A stretch of 64,000 nt of DNA from Sphingobacterium sp. UBA2700 (GTDB taxonomy: Bacteria > Bacteroidota > Bacteroidia > Sphingobacteriales > Sphingobacteriaceae). Position numbers and translations under genes: made by a program. Positions 28,045 through 37,496 of this stretch are shown here, in pieces. The stretch covers positions 99,909 to 163,908 of the forward strand of contig DELI01000029.1 in the NCBI GenBank assembly GCA_002354335.1. Reading direction: 5' to 3'. The first letter of the stretch is position 1, and every line of letters begins with the position of its first letter. The notes below the pieces were generated by a model. That model worked only from the letters and a program-made list of their open reading frames with translations. It did not search any database and was not told the DNA's origin.

Positions 28045-29552
28045 TGAAATATAAGATGAAAATAACATCTAAATTATACAGAACCGGAGCATTCTTAGCT
28101 ATTCTATTATCGAGTGCCAGTTTCACAAGCTGTGAAAAATCATTGGAAGAAGAGGCGAAGACTTTTATTAATCCAGATGATTTCTTTACCAATGAAACTC
28201 AATGTATTCAAGCTGTCAATGGGGTGTACCAAACGCTATACAGCATTTACAGTTCACCAGATTATTGGCGCATGGTCGATTTGGGAACGGACGTTGCTTA
28301 TTCAAATGACGTGAATTCTGCAGTCCAGAACTACGAGTTCGGATCAGGCAGTAACGGCACCGGGAGTCTTTGGCTTAATGCATATTCAGGAATAAAGAAT
28401 GCTAACCTGGTGATCAGTCGTGTCGCAGTTGCTGAAATTGATAACACAATAAAACAAAGAATCTTATCGGAGGCCAAATTCCTCAGGGCACTCTATTATT
28501 TCAACTTGTCCAACACGTTTGGCGGCGTACCGCTATGGACACAGGAAATTGATATCAACGCCGTTTCATCGCTCAGCAGAAGCAGCTTAGCAGATGTAAG
28601 AGCTCAAATTATTCAGGATCTTACTGAGGCTGAAATGGGACTTCCCCTCTCCTATCCATCGTCTGATCTAGGCAGGGTAACCAAAGGTGCTGCGCAAGCT
28701 TTACTTGCAAAGGTTTATCTATTTGGGAAAGATTGGAAAAATGCTAAGGCCACCGCTTTGAAGGTCGTTAATTCCGGCAGTTATTCGCTAATGACAAATT
28801 ACGATCAACTCTTTGACGTGAACACTGGGTTTAAGAATAATAAGGAATCCATCTTTGAGATTCAATATTTAAGGGAACCGACTTCCAACACAAACACGCG
28901 CACTCATTCCCAGATATCTTATTATATTCCACAACGTGACGCCGGAAAAAGGACCTACGCCGGGGTAGATTTTGGCAATCTGGTTGTCGACGGTTGGAAC
29001 GTCTTTTTACCCACCGCAAAACTGGTATCCATGTTCGAGCCGGGCGATAAGCGTAAAGACATCGTGCTAGGTTTCGGATTTAGAGACCAAAAGTTCACTA
29101 GATTCCCCAAGCCTGGATACCCTTGGTTTGGTAGTAAATTTTGGGATTTAAATGCCAATGGGCAGTCTTCGGGAAAAAACCTTTATCTTCTTCGTTATGC
29201 CGACGTGCTTCTCATACTCAGCGAAGCTGAAAACGAACTTGGAAACACTGCCGAAAGTATTCGATGGATGAATATGATCAGGCTTCGAGCCGGTCTGCCT
29301 GAATTAGCGGCTAGCACGACCCGAGCTGAAATTACCAATAAGATATTTAACGAAAGAGCCATCGAGTTTGTGGGGGAATTTCAAAGGAGATTCGATTTAA
29401 ACCGTTGGGGAAAATTAGTAGAGGCCGCAAAATCTGTCGCGGTCGATAACCCTGTTGGCGCAGCAAAAGTGAGGCCTTTCCATCAGTATTATCCTATAGC
29501 TCAGGAAGAAATCATTAAGAATCCCAACCTAGAACAAAACGAGGGGTATTAA
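28044..29552 (+). CDS. SusD/RagB family lipoprotein
   Basis: A 502-residue surface lipoprotein (lipobox FTSC, Cys near residue 30) with SusD hallmarks: EAKFLRALYYFNLSNTFGGVPLW, LLAKVYLFGKDW, LLRYADVLLILSEAENELG, FNERAIEFVGEFQRRFDLNRW and the C-terminal YYPIAQEEIIKNPNLEQN. It overlaps the preceding SusC by one base. An ATG 12 bp downstream (28056) is an alternative start. It forms an orphan SusCD pair. Confidence 0.94.
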   Translation: MKYKMKITSKLYRTGAFLAILLSSASFTSCEKSLEEEAKTFINPDDFFTNETQCIQAVNGVYQTLYSIYSSPDYWRMVDLGTDVAYSNDVNSAVQNYEFGSGSNGTGSLWLNAYSGIKNANLVISRVAVAEIDNTIKQRILSEAKFLRALYYFNLSNTFGGVPLWTQEIDINAVSSLSRSSLADVRAQIIQDLTEAEMGLPLSYPSSDLGRVTKGAAQALLAKVYLFGKDWKNAKATALKVVNSGSYSLMTNYDQLFDVNTGFKNNKESIFEIQYLREPTSNTNTRTHSQISYYIPQRDAGKRTYAGVDFGNLVVDGWNVFLPTAKLVSMFEPGDKRKDIVLGFGFRDQKFTRFPKPGYPWFGSKFWDLNANGQSSGKNLYLLRYADVLLILSEAENELGNTAESIRWMNMIRLRAGLPELAASTTRAEITNKIFNERAIEFVGEFQRRFDLNRWGKLVEAAKSVAVDNPVGAAKVRPFHQYYPIAQEEIIKNPNLEQNEGY

Positions 29553-29608
29553 CGATAAAAATGTACTCAACCTGAACTCTGGATAATAAAGAGTTTTTAA
29601 GGAAAAAA

Positions 29609-29671
29609 AAGGCTTGATTCTTGTATTTAATTCGGTTACAATCAGATTAATACAGTTAAGAATCAAGCCTT
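29609..29671 (+). terminator. Long inverted repeat after second susCD pair
   Basis: A perfect 14-bp repeat (29609-29622 with 29658-29671, core AAGGCTTGATTCTT) around a 35-nt loop that can partly pair, 57 bp after the SusD stop. It could terminate susCD transcription. It also borders the IS982-like relic, so one arm could be a remnant of an element end. Confidence 0.45.
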
Positions 29672-29689
29672 ATCCTTTGGGATGAGGAA

Positions 29690-30290
29690 ATATAAACCCT
29701 TGAGAGCATTGATCTTTTTTGTAAGGAAATGCGGCCGATCATTGACCAAAGGCTAATTGTGGAGAGAAAATTAGGCACGCCCCGCCGTGCCGCTGGGCTC
29801 TGCGAGAATGAAGTGATCAGTCTGATAATCCTTTTTGATACCCTACGATATACGAAACAAAAGTCCTTTTATGTGTACGCATAGCTACACCTGGTGGATG
29901 TATTTCACGGATTGATCTCGTACAGCCATGTCTTCGCGCTTCACTTGCCGTGTGGGATTGTGTTGATGCAGTTTGTCAACATGCGTTTTCTGACAAATAG
30001 CGAAGGGATTAATTAAATCGTTGCTGCGCATACCCAAAGTTTGCCAAACCAGATGAATCCGTCAGTACAAAGTCTGCATGGATAGCCCAAAACGGCGCTA
30101 CTGCTCCATCGGTCGGCTCTACGGGTTCCAAGGGGACCTGATCATACGGGTGAAAGCGTCTCGTTTTAACCCCCCAAAGAACATGACGATGACAGCAGAT
30201 GAGGGCATACGATGGATATGACCAAGGATATTTTCGGCAAGCTTTACGGGCATGAGAGGGATATGTCCAACGTCATGGCGGATCAGCTGG
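29690..30290 (+). pseudogene. IS982-family transposase relic
   Basis: From 29708 one frame reads IDLFCKEMRPIIDQRLIVE, then ENEVISLIILFDTLRYTK and KSFYVYA, a TAG, and LHLVDVFHGLISYSHVF, matching the N-terminal half of IS982 transposases (DDFCK, SESEVITI, HFY, LVSYNRFVEL). In other frames follow GRLYGFQGDLIIR (compare GWFYGFKLHLI) and DIFGKLYGHERDM (compare FGKLYGDKGYIS). Order and spacing fit an IS982 transposase with several stops and frameshifts. The 3' part is missing: at about 30290 the sequence changes to the comM relic. No clean terminal repeats or target duplication could be assigned. Confidence 0.65.
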
Positions 30291-30800
30291 GGTCGTAGCG
30301 GATACAGATTAAGATCTGAACAGGACAGTCTAGATTAGCTATGGTGCGCGTTGTTTCAAGATCCGATCAAAAGCGCGATCCGAACGTCCGAGACGTTCCC
30401 TAGCTCTTTTTAAAAGTTCTCTGCCTGTATCGGTGATTTCACCTACTTCATGTACCCCTAGGGTTATTCCATTTCGCATTGTTATGGCTGGTAGGGAAAT
30501 AATAAAGCGTTGGTTTTCATTTCAGGTGCCGTTATGCCCCTGGCGCGGATAGCTTCCGATCTCTCCGTACGCTGCCCGCTGGACAGCCCGTCAAAGGCAA
30601 CAAGCATTGCCTGAACATGTAAATCTATTCGAACTAACGACGGAGCTGAAATCTTACTTAAATGATGGTGTACAACAGCGCTTCCCTAGCTACATTCTAC
30701 TTCTGGGAGGCTAGTAACCGCAAACACAAAGAGATGTATATTTACCCAGGCTATAAGGAATTATCCTGGCAATGCCCTACATTATAGGCTCCGGTTTTTT
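30290..30800 (-). pseudogene. comM: comM (Mg-chelatase-like ATPase) 3' relic
   Basis: Reading the minus strand from about 30800 down, shifting frames give CVCGY (zinc-finger region, near 30713-30729), then RIDLHVQAMLVAFDGLSS and GQRTERSEAIRARG (near 30540-30632), then EITDTGRELLKRARERLG and RSDRAFDRILK (near 30355-30440), then RTIANLD (near 30320-30345) and a final IRYD. This is the order of the C-terminal half of ComM/YifB: CPCGY, DRIDLH, the FDEL-S-E-S--IR-RV segment, the LGLSARAYDRILKVARTIADL helix, and IQYR. ComM is an AAA+ helicase helping branch migration during natural transformation. Several frameshifts and stops are present and the N-terminal half is not recognisable. Confidence 0.65.
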
Positions 30801-31162
30801 CGCTCCTACGATACGGAACATTTGCTTTTTTGCCGGGTTAAAGGCACCCTGATGTCCGTTAAAACCTACTTTAGGATACGAAGAAGGAAACAGAAAACTG
30901 TTGTTTTCCGCCCCTTGTTTTCCCAGTTGAAAAGCCGACTTTTTCAGCCGCCTCACATGGAATGTCTAATTTAACAGTACTATCTCTATCAGCGCGCTGC
31001 ACATCAAAGTAACATCCCTCATCTTCCCTGAAGTAATTTTTTCATTCAATAATAGTAGGAGTGTTTTATTAAATTATATCAAAGCCCGACATCTCGCTAG
31101 CCACAGTTAATGCCATTCAACTCTTTAAGATGATTAATAGATTAGTACCTGTCGACTTTCCA
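30801..31162. other. Intergenic, no recognisable gene
   Basis: AT-rich stretch between the comM relic and the histidine kinase. It could hold further degraded comM sequence at its left edge; nothing else seen. Confidence 0.3.
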
Positions 31163-32239
31163 TTAGCGCGGCCTATCCTGTTTTAAAAAAGAAACGACAA
31201 ACGTTGTCCCAGAACCCTCTTTACTCTGAAAACTAATTTCAGCCCCCAGCCACTCTACCATTGTTTTGATAACCCATAGTCCAATTCCATTGGGTTTTTC
31301 CCCATGTAATCCTTCTCGCCCGGCTGCACTAAATTTTGAAAAAATATCATGTTTCATATCATCCGGAATGCCCACGCCAGTGTCCTGTATTTTCAGTTCA
31401 ATCGCCCGATCTGTTTCAACAGCAGAGACGCTAATGCTCCCTCCTTTTGGAGTAAACTTCAACGCATTAGAAATAAGGTTATTGATTACCTGTATTAGCT
31501 TCTCGCGATCGACTTGTAGAAATATCTGATCTTGATTACTATAAAAAATAACGTCCACACCAAGTTGGGTTTTCATTACCTTATATTGCTCTACCAGTTT
31601 TCTCAGACTATCCACTATATCATTTCGAACGCTTACCACCGGCACACTTAAAGAAGTCAGAAATTCCTTCTGTAAAAACGAACGAATCATCTGGATGTTA
31701 CTTTTACATATCTGTTGTACTACGCTAAGTATCTCTTGCACCTTGGGCATCTCTTGCGAACTTGCTTTACCATATGCAAAATCAATTAGCGTGCTTGCCG
31801 TGGAAAGCGCACCGACTACATCGTGGCTCAATATGGTTAAAATAGCGTTTTTCTGAGCATTATGTTTAAGTACGGCATTGTTGGCTTCCAAGATATCGCT
31901 TATATCCTGCGCTAGCGCAAACACCTGAGAGGTGTCTAAAATAAGATAAAAATTACATTTCAAATAACTAATTTGTCCAAACTTGATTCTCCTCAATACA
32001 AGTCCTTCAATGGACTTGTCATCTCCAAATCGTAATAGCGATTCAAGCAAGGCTCTATCTTCCTCATGAAGTTCATTTACAAACGCACCGAAACCGCTCT
32101 GGGAGGTTGAAGATCCAAAAAATTGTTGAAAAAGGGGATTCATATAACCAAACCTTAAAGTCACTCGATCGAAAGAAAAAATCATATACGAATCGTTGCC
32201 AGTTAGGGGTGCGATGGGGTTGAATGCTTGATTGTTCAT
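31163..32239 (-). CDS. PAS-like sensor histidine kinase (soluble)
   Basis: A 358-residue kinase without membrane segments. Residues about 15-120 form a PAS-like sensor (SYMIFSFDRVTLRFGYMN). The dimerisation region carries the phospho-acceptor in TILSHDVVGAL (about residue 140) and the ATPase domain has NLISNALKFTPKG (N box), DTGVGIPDDMK (G1) and NGIGLWVIKTMVEWLG (G2). No partner regulator is adjacent. It appears to be a single-gene unit. Confidence 0.9.
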   Translation of the reverse strand: MNNQAFNPIAPLTGNDSYMIFSFDRVTLRFGYMNPLFQQFFGSSTSQSGFGAFVNELHEEDRALLESLLRFGDDKSIEGLVLRRIKFGQISYLKCNFYLILDTSQVFALAQDISDILEANNAVLKHNAQKNAILTILSHDVVGALSTASTLIDFAYGKASSQEMPKVQEILSVVQQICKSNIQMIRSFLQKEFLTSLSVPVVSVRNDIVDSLRKLVEQYKVMKTQLGVDVIFYSNQDQIFLQVDREKLIQVINNLISNALKFTPKGGSISVSAVETDRAIELKIQDTGVGIPDDMKHDIFSKFSAAGREGLHGEKPNGIGLWVIKTMVEWLGAEISFQSKEGSGTTFVVSFLKQDRPR

Positions 32240-32920
32240 GTTATATTATTTGAGTATAAAGCGTTAATTTTTGTTACAATTATTAATTCTAGATTCGCCT
32301 AATCATCAGGTTTAAGTTGCTTGGCATTGAGGTATTGATAAATAACAATGTGTTGACACCTTCCTCTGAGGCACCATGCAAATCGCTTTTAACACAAAGT
32401 ATTGAGTTACCCATTACTACAAACGATAGAGGCATGGATATTTAGGAATGAAGATGACGCCTCGCGCCGATTGCTAGATAATACCTTCGGACAAATCCCC
32501 ATAGGTAGCAAATCGTATCCGCCGTAACCCATTATCTATCATTAAAAAATCATTTCATGATATACATCGACTAATATATTCCGCCTTAGAGGGCCTGTTT
32601 GTAATGCCAGCTTTCCATGCTTGCGAAGCACGAAAAAGTACCAAGTGATGCAAAACCTGTACTTCTTGCTTCATCGTATTGTTTTTAAATAACAATCAAA
32701 GCTTATAAAAGTTGCTATTCGGTTAGCCCTAACTTTTTGGAATCTTACAGAATGGTAAATAAAGCCCTCCAATCGCTCCAGGAAAATTGCCACTGCCGTT
32801 GAGCGTAATTATCCATTTTACTTTCTCTGTATAGGTTTTTATGAACGTTTACGATAATGAGTTGACCACAAAAAAGAAAATTATTTGAACGAGGAGGCAT
32901 TCTGAAGAAAGAGGGACGAT
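32240..32920. other. Intergenic, no recognisable gene
   Basis: About 680 bp. A minus-strand frame near 32450-32530 reads IDNGLRRIRFATYGDLSEG before a stop, and a 39-codon frame near 32570-32690 starts MKQEVQVLHHLV; neither is identifiable. Possibly degraded coding DNA. Confidence 0.3.
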
Positions 32921-33289
32921 TTACGCCAAGTTCTCACCAATCAGTAGGGAAAGCTCTGCCAAAATGATTAAAAGTGTTGGCAAACATTGAAGGTAGATCC
33001 CTCTGATGTCATTTAGCCACTTTAGCGCAAGGCACCCACACATGCCACTCCACAAAAGACCGACTACCAAGTTCCACCCAGATAACGATTTTGAGCTAAA
33101 TAAGTTCGTGGCAATGAGCACCACAGTCGCCAAGATGCTGCATATAGAAAGGCTACCTTTAAGCATCAAAACCCTCGTAGAGACAAATTCCTTTTTCTGC
33201 ATCAAAATCTCATATGGGTGTAGGAATGCCGTCAACAAATTGCCGGCGATGAGCAAAGCAATAAGGTATTCTACCGAAAAAAACATCAT
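32921..33289 (-). CDS. Hypothetical membrane protein, about four TM helices
   Basis: A 122-residue hydrophobic protein with likely membrane helices around residues 4-24, 42-62, 70-90 and 98-118 (SVEYLIALLIAGNLLTAFL, LLIILAELSLLIG). No family recognised. The hydrophobicity pattern and start codon support a real gene. It lies 73 bp downstream of the next hypothetical gene on the same strand, so they may be co-transcribed. Confidence 0.55.
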   Translation of the reverse strand: MMFFSVEYLIALLIAGNLLTAFLHPYEILMQKKEFVSTRVLMLKGSLSICSILATVVLIATNLFSSKSLSGWNLVVGLLWSGMCGCLALKWLNDIRGIYLQCLPTLLIILAELSLLIGENLA

Positions 33290-33362
33290 TTCAATAAATC
33301 TACTATCTTAACAAGTATCCGTGAAGAAAACCATTAATTTAGGAATGATCTTCTTGAACTAT

Positions 33363-33641
33363 TTAATTTAATGGTTGATAAAAGAACGGATAAATCCCCA
33401 AAAATACTGCCTTATTGGTGGCCTTAAGATACCATTCTTTTCCGTCGATTGTGTACATTACATGGAATTCGGGACTAAGTTGTTCCCCTAAAGGCTCCAA
33501 AAGGGATCCTAGGAGGATTTTATCATAATCTGACGGAACAAAAACCGGGAAGGTCAGTTCCTTATGGCAGGTTGTAAATCCAATCTCTAACAACGTTTTG
33601 GCGACTTTAACGACAGTATATAGCGGTATGAGAGACATCAT
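33363..33641 (-). CDS. Hypothetical protein
   Basis: A 92-residue protein of unknown family, probably soluble, with alternating beta-like segments (ELTFPVFVPSDYDKILLG, FHVMYTIDGKEWYLKATNKA) and a hydrophobic C-terminus (FLGIYPFFYQPLN). CGAATATA at 33672-33679 (minus-strand TATATTCG) could be its -7 box. Confidence 0.5.
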   Translation of the reverse strand: MMSLIPLYTVVKVAKTLLEIGFTTCHKELTFPVFVPSDYDKILLGSLLEPLGEQLSPEFHVMYTIDGKEWYLKATNKAVFLGIYPFFYQPLN

Positions 33642-33872
33642 ATAAGTTCACAATAATTAAGACACATTACGCGAATATAAACGATTTTTTTGGTGCTCGG
33701 TTAAATATAAGATATTCAGTTATCATCTCTACGGATAATAGGTCAAATAATTAACGATATATAAAAGCATTACGCCCTGATGGCATAGAAGATCTTAATT
33801 GATAAGGATTGCTCTACCAAACGAAAAGCAGCCCTAATTAATGGACCTTGAAAATCGCTGTAAAATTCCCAG

Positions 33873-34067
33873 CTACTTTTGAAGTCGAACCTCAACAGCC
33901 CAAACCCCTCTTCTTCCCAAGGCTAGTTCGTAGGTTACTTGATCCCCGGCTTGGAAAACATAATCCACGTCCTGTCTGGCAAAGAAAACATCTTTCTCAC
34001 CATCGGAAGGAGTGATAAATCCATATCCCCTTTCTTCACTAAAAAACTTAACTCGTCCCTTTTTCAT
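33873..34067 (-). CDS. Cold-shock domain protein (CspA family)
   Basis: A 64-residue single OB-fold nucleic-acid chaperone. The RNP1-like motif is GYGFITPSD, and KFFSEERG precedes it. The RNP2 position reads DVFFARQDV rather than the usual VFVHxS, so it is a divergent member. Usual length for the family. The 530-bp upstream gap allows the long leader typical of cold-shock genes. It may modulate RNA structure or translation; whether cold induces it cannot be judged here. Confidence 0.9.
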   Translation of the reverse strand: MKKGRVKFFSEERGYGFITPSDGEKDVFFARQDVDYVFQAGDQVTYELALGRRGVWAVEVRLQK

Positions 34068-34451
34068 TTGTTATGAATTAATAAATCTAAACAACCACCC
34101 TTACAAATTCGAGAATCTACCTACTCATCCGCGAAGCTAAGATGCTCCTGTCAAGAACTTAGAAACCAATAAAAACAGTAGGAGGGTTACAGACCAAATT
34201 TTTTAGACGTGTTCTAATCCAGCCATGTCTTTACATCCATGTAAAAATTTAAAGGCGAATTTAACGATAAATATTCCCATTTCCTTCATTCTCTATCTCA
34301 AATATGACAATTCCCTTATATTCATTTTACCTTAAGAATTAATTATTTTTATGCGGCGACTAGACTATAACTGTATAAAGTATTCTGTTAATGCCCTTAT
34401 AATAAATTGAATAATTTTACTTCCTTCTCGTTCTACAACTATAATTTTCCT
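34068..34451. other. Divergent intergenic region between csp and sigma factor genes
   Basis: AT-rich, no open frame of note. It should contain the csp promoter and leader; no confident minus-strand element was found. Confidence 0.35.
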
Positions 34452-34468
34452 TTGGCACACCCCTTGCT
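34452..34468 (+). promoter_or_regulatory. Sigma54-type (-24/-12) promoter
   Basis: TTGGCAC, five bases, TTGCT: GG at 34454-34455 and GC at 34466-34467 with exactly 12-bp register, a near-perfect match to the RpoN consensus YTGGCACGrNNNTTGCW. The predicted start is near 34479, about 120 nt upstream of the sigma-factor ATG. An activator of the NtrC type would be required; none lies in this window. Confidence 0.7.
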
Positions 34469-34597
34469 ATTATTCTAGCATTACAACCTTAAGAATTTAT
34501 GGCTAGTGTTAGCGCGAGGCTTCATCGCTAGCCACAAATTCAACTCATAGTTTTTACTAAAGCTAATTTCGATTTTTTATTTTATAATCCTTTAGAG

Positions 34598-35104
34598 ATG
34601 AGCACCGATTTCATAAAAAACCAAGTAATGGTACATTCCTCTGCGCTCTTGCGTTACGCAAACAAGTTCACCAAGAATGAAGATGACGCCGAAGATTTAG
34701 TTCAAAACACCTTATTGAAGGTCTATAAATATCGTTCAAAATTTGTAAAGGAAACCAACGTGCTAGGATGGATGTATACGATTATGAAAAATACGTTCTT
34801 AAACGACTACAGAAGAAACTCTCTAGTTTTAAAGTATATGGACCACGCCAAGGCTACTCAAAACATCAACAACGCATCGGTTTCGAATAACGGAGAAAGA
34901 ACGTTTATCCAGAAAGAGATTCAAAACGCTTTGGAAAGTTTACCTGAAAAGTATTACAAACCGTTCATAATGCACTTTGAAGGATACAAATATCATGAGA
35001 TCGCCCAATACTTCAATATACCCGAAGGGACAATCAAAACAAGAATTCACGCGGCAAGAAAAGCTCTTCAAAATAAGCTAAAAGAACATAAGTTAAACTA
35101 CTGA
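34598..35104 (+). CDS. ECF-type RNA polymerase sigma factor
   Basis: A 168-residue sigma70-family protein with region 2 (residues about 12-80: ALLRYANKFTKNEDDAEDLVQNTLLKVYK, FLNDYRR) and region 4 (about 108-160: ALESLPEKYYKPFIMHFEGY, EIAQYFNIPEGTIKTRIHAARKALQNKL). Regions 1.1 and 3 are absent, as in extracytoplasmic-function sigmas. No anti-sigma or FecR gene is linked. The sigma54-type promoter upstream suggests a cascade in which RpoN drives this alternative sigma factor. Confidence 0.92.
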   Translation: MSTDFIKNQVMVHSSALLRYANKFTKNEDDAEDLVQNTLLKVYKYRSKFVKETNVLGWMYTIMKNTFLNDYRRNSLVLKYMDHAKATQNINNASVSNNGERTFIQKEIQNALESLPEKYYKPFIMHFEGYKYHEIAQYFNIPEGTIKTRIHAARKALQNKLKEHKLNY

Positions 35105-36088
35105 CCATGGGGTAGACATTAAAATCTTAAACCCGCCATTTTAATAAACCACCAGTCACCTCCATAACCCATCGTTCAACGACCTCTAGGGGCTCTCATA
35201 CTTGCGGAAAACGCTAGATGACCCCTTATTCACGATCGTATAGCTCCAGCTATAATCGATGTTTATTTATGAACAGCATGGTAACATAGAAGTAAAACCA
35301 TGACTCCTTCTAGAACTCGGACTTTCTTAAAAAATCAGTACGGCCATTATATCCCTTCTCTAGGATCATCTGCATTTATATCCCCCCTCGTTTGCTTAAA
35401 ATCATTTATTTTTCATTATCTCACTATGGAGATATTATAGGTTTCGTTGGAAGGATTTCAACTATGAGGCGATTTGGCAGAACAACCATTCTTTGAAGCT
35501 CATATCGCCAAAACTACGAAACCAAGAGCGTAATACTCGCCTTAATCTGAACTGCGAGGTCAATTTCGAAATATTAGATATCACTTTTGTGAGGGATACA
35601 TAAGGTTTTCAATTATCACAGCGGTCAGGGCTTCAGTTTTGATCAGAAATGCTCCAGAGTAGTTTAATATCCTTGAGCTATGCACATTTCTACCGCTACA
35701 ATTTGTACTATTTTAAGGACAGTCACACTAGGAAAACGAAAGTGCGTAAAAACATCAATTAAAACGGTTTACGCTTATTATTATCATTTTTTCATCCAAG
35801 TTGTAAATGTAAAAGAGCACAGGATAATTAGGATTAGACAGGGAAACTACTTATTACTTGTGGCAATTTTAGGAATTGACCGAGAGGATAAAGATATGCG
35901 GGCAGTATTGAGAAATTTGATTTAGCCGTTAATTGCAAGCCGAGTTCTATAAGATTAAGAGATTACTGATGCTTATAGAACTCTTGAATTGAAAATCGCC
36001 CATTATAGCAGACATCAAACATTTACTTGCCAGTTGGGTTTAGAAATTTTAGCAGTGAATTTTCATTAGCGTTGATCTGTTTATGACG
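35105..36088. other. Gene-free stretch with possible degraded coding DNA
   Basis: About 1 kb. On the plus strand near 35430-35600 one frame is open for about 54 codons (FRWKDFNYEAIWQNNH onward), and an 81-codon open frame lies at 35680-35925. Neither matches a family convincingly. TAGCGT/ACGCTA arms (36067-36072, 36086-36091) overlap the stop of the UDP-glucose dehydrogenase gene and could form a weak terminator. Confidence 0.35.
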
Positions 36089-37474
36089 CTATTCTCCTAG
36101 CGTATAATACTTAAACCCAAGGTTTTCCATCTCCTTTCGATCTAACAGTCTCCGACCGTCGAATAGAAATGCGGGGTTAAGCATATTATCCTTTATGGTT
36201 TGCCAATCAATCTCCTTAAACTCATCCCACTCAGTTAATATTGCTACGGCGTGAGCACCTCTGCACGCCTCATAAGGGTTAAGGTGAACGGATAATAAAT
36301 CCCTATTTTCCTCAGAGGATCGTGTGGATATTGCATCTATGTCCTGATAAATTTTGGAAGCCGACACCTTAGGATCATACACTGCAATCTGAGCCATTTC
36401 GGACAACAAATGGTCAGCAATATATATTGCAGCAGATTCTCTAGTATCATTGGTGTCTTTCTTAAATGCCCACCCCAACATCGCTATCCTTTTCCCATTC
36501 ACGGTGTTGAATAATGTATTTACTATATGCTTTGCGAATCTAGATTTTTGATGATCGTTCATTAGGATCACCTGTTCCCAATAATCGGCAACCTCAGTTA
36601 GGTTATAAGTGCGTGCTATATAAACGAGATTGAGAATATCTTTTTGGAAGCAAGAGCCTCCGAAACCGACCGACGCTTTAAGAAATTTTGGTCCAATGCG
36701 GGAGTCCATTCCTATTGCTGTGGCAACTTCATCGACATTAGCACCTGTTTTTTCACAAAGCTCTGATATCGCATTAATCGAAGATACACGTTGAGCAAGA
36801 AATGCATTGGCTGTAAGCTTGGACAGTTCAGACGACCAAAGATTTGTGGTTAAGATTTTGTCCGGACTTACCCATCGTTGATAGATATTTTTGAGCGCTT
36901 CTATTGCTTCATCACTTTCTCCGCCGATAAGAATTCTGTCCGGATCTATCAAATCACTAATAGCGCTGCCTTCTGCAAGAAATTCGGGATTGGAAAGAAC
37001 GTGAAATTCAAGTCCGCCCTCTGCATCTTCAAGAATACTTTTAATCGTAGCGGCAGTTCGCACAGGGATGGTAGACTTTTCGACCACAATTTTGCCGGAT
37101 TTGGATACCCGAGCGATTTGACGAGCACAAAGTTCAATATATTTTAAATCCGCTGCCATTCCCTTGCCAACACCGTAATTTTTTGTCGGTGTGTTTACAG
37201 AAATGAAAATCATCTCCGCTTCCTCAATTGCATTGTCCACCTCGGTGGAGAAAAACAGGTTTTTGTGACGAGTCCGTTCTATAATTTCTGAAAGGCCTGG
37301 TTCATAGATGGGCAGTTCCCCCAAATCCGCCGAATTCCAAGCTGCTATTCTTTCAGCGTTTAAGTCGACCAATGTTACTTGGATTTCGGGACATTTATCT
37401 GCTATTACCGCCATAGTGGGTCCGCCAACGTAGCCGGCGCCGATACAGCATATCTTCTTAATATTAAGTTTCAT
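36089..37474 (-). CDS. ugd: UDP-glucose 6-dehydrogenase
   Basis: A 461-residue enzyme oxidising UDP-glucose to UDP-glucuronate with two NAD+. N-terminal Rossmann domain ([19 protein letters not shown]), [10 protein letters not shown] and [14 protein letters not shown], and the catalytic cysteine in [12 protein letters not shown]. The length and the [14 protein letters not shown] start resemble the eukaryote-like long form. It lies 23 bp after a UDP-glucuronate decarboxylase gene, giving the two-step route from UDP-glucose to UDP-xylose for the exopolysaccharide cluster. Last gene of the cluster. Confidence 0.96.
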   Translation of the reverse strand: MKLNIKKICCIGAGYVGGPTMAVIADKCPEIQVTLVDLNAERIAAWNSADLGELPIYEPGLSEIIERTRHKNLFFSTEVDNAIEEAEMIFISVNTPTKNYGVGKGMAADLKYIELCARQIARVSKSGKIVVEKSTIPVRTAATIKSILEDAEGGLEFHVLSNPEFLAEGSAISDLIDPDRILIGGESDEAIEALKNIYQRWVSPDKILTTNLWSSELSKLTANAFLAQRVSSINAISELCEKTGANVDEVATAIGMDSRIGPKFLKASVGFGGSCFQKDILNLVYIARTYNLTEVADYWEQVILMNDHQKSRFAKHIVNTLFNTVNGKRIAMLGWAFKKDTNDTRESAAIYIADHLLSEMAQIAVYDPKVSASKIYQDIDAISTRSSEENRDLLSVHLNPYEACRGAHAVAILTEWDEFKEIDWQTIKDNMLNPAFLFDGRRLLDRKEMENLGFKYYTLGE

Positions 37475-37496
37475 AAAATATTACAGTAATTCAAAT

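Noticed and set aside
29609..29671. Inverted repeat as the two ends of a complete insertion sequence
   Set aside because: The arms are only 35 nt apart and enclose no transposase; a terminator-like structure is more likely.
35680..35925. 81-codon open frame with faint LytTR-like segment
   Set aside because: Similarity limited to a few hydrophobic positions; not enough to call a domain or gene.
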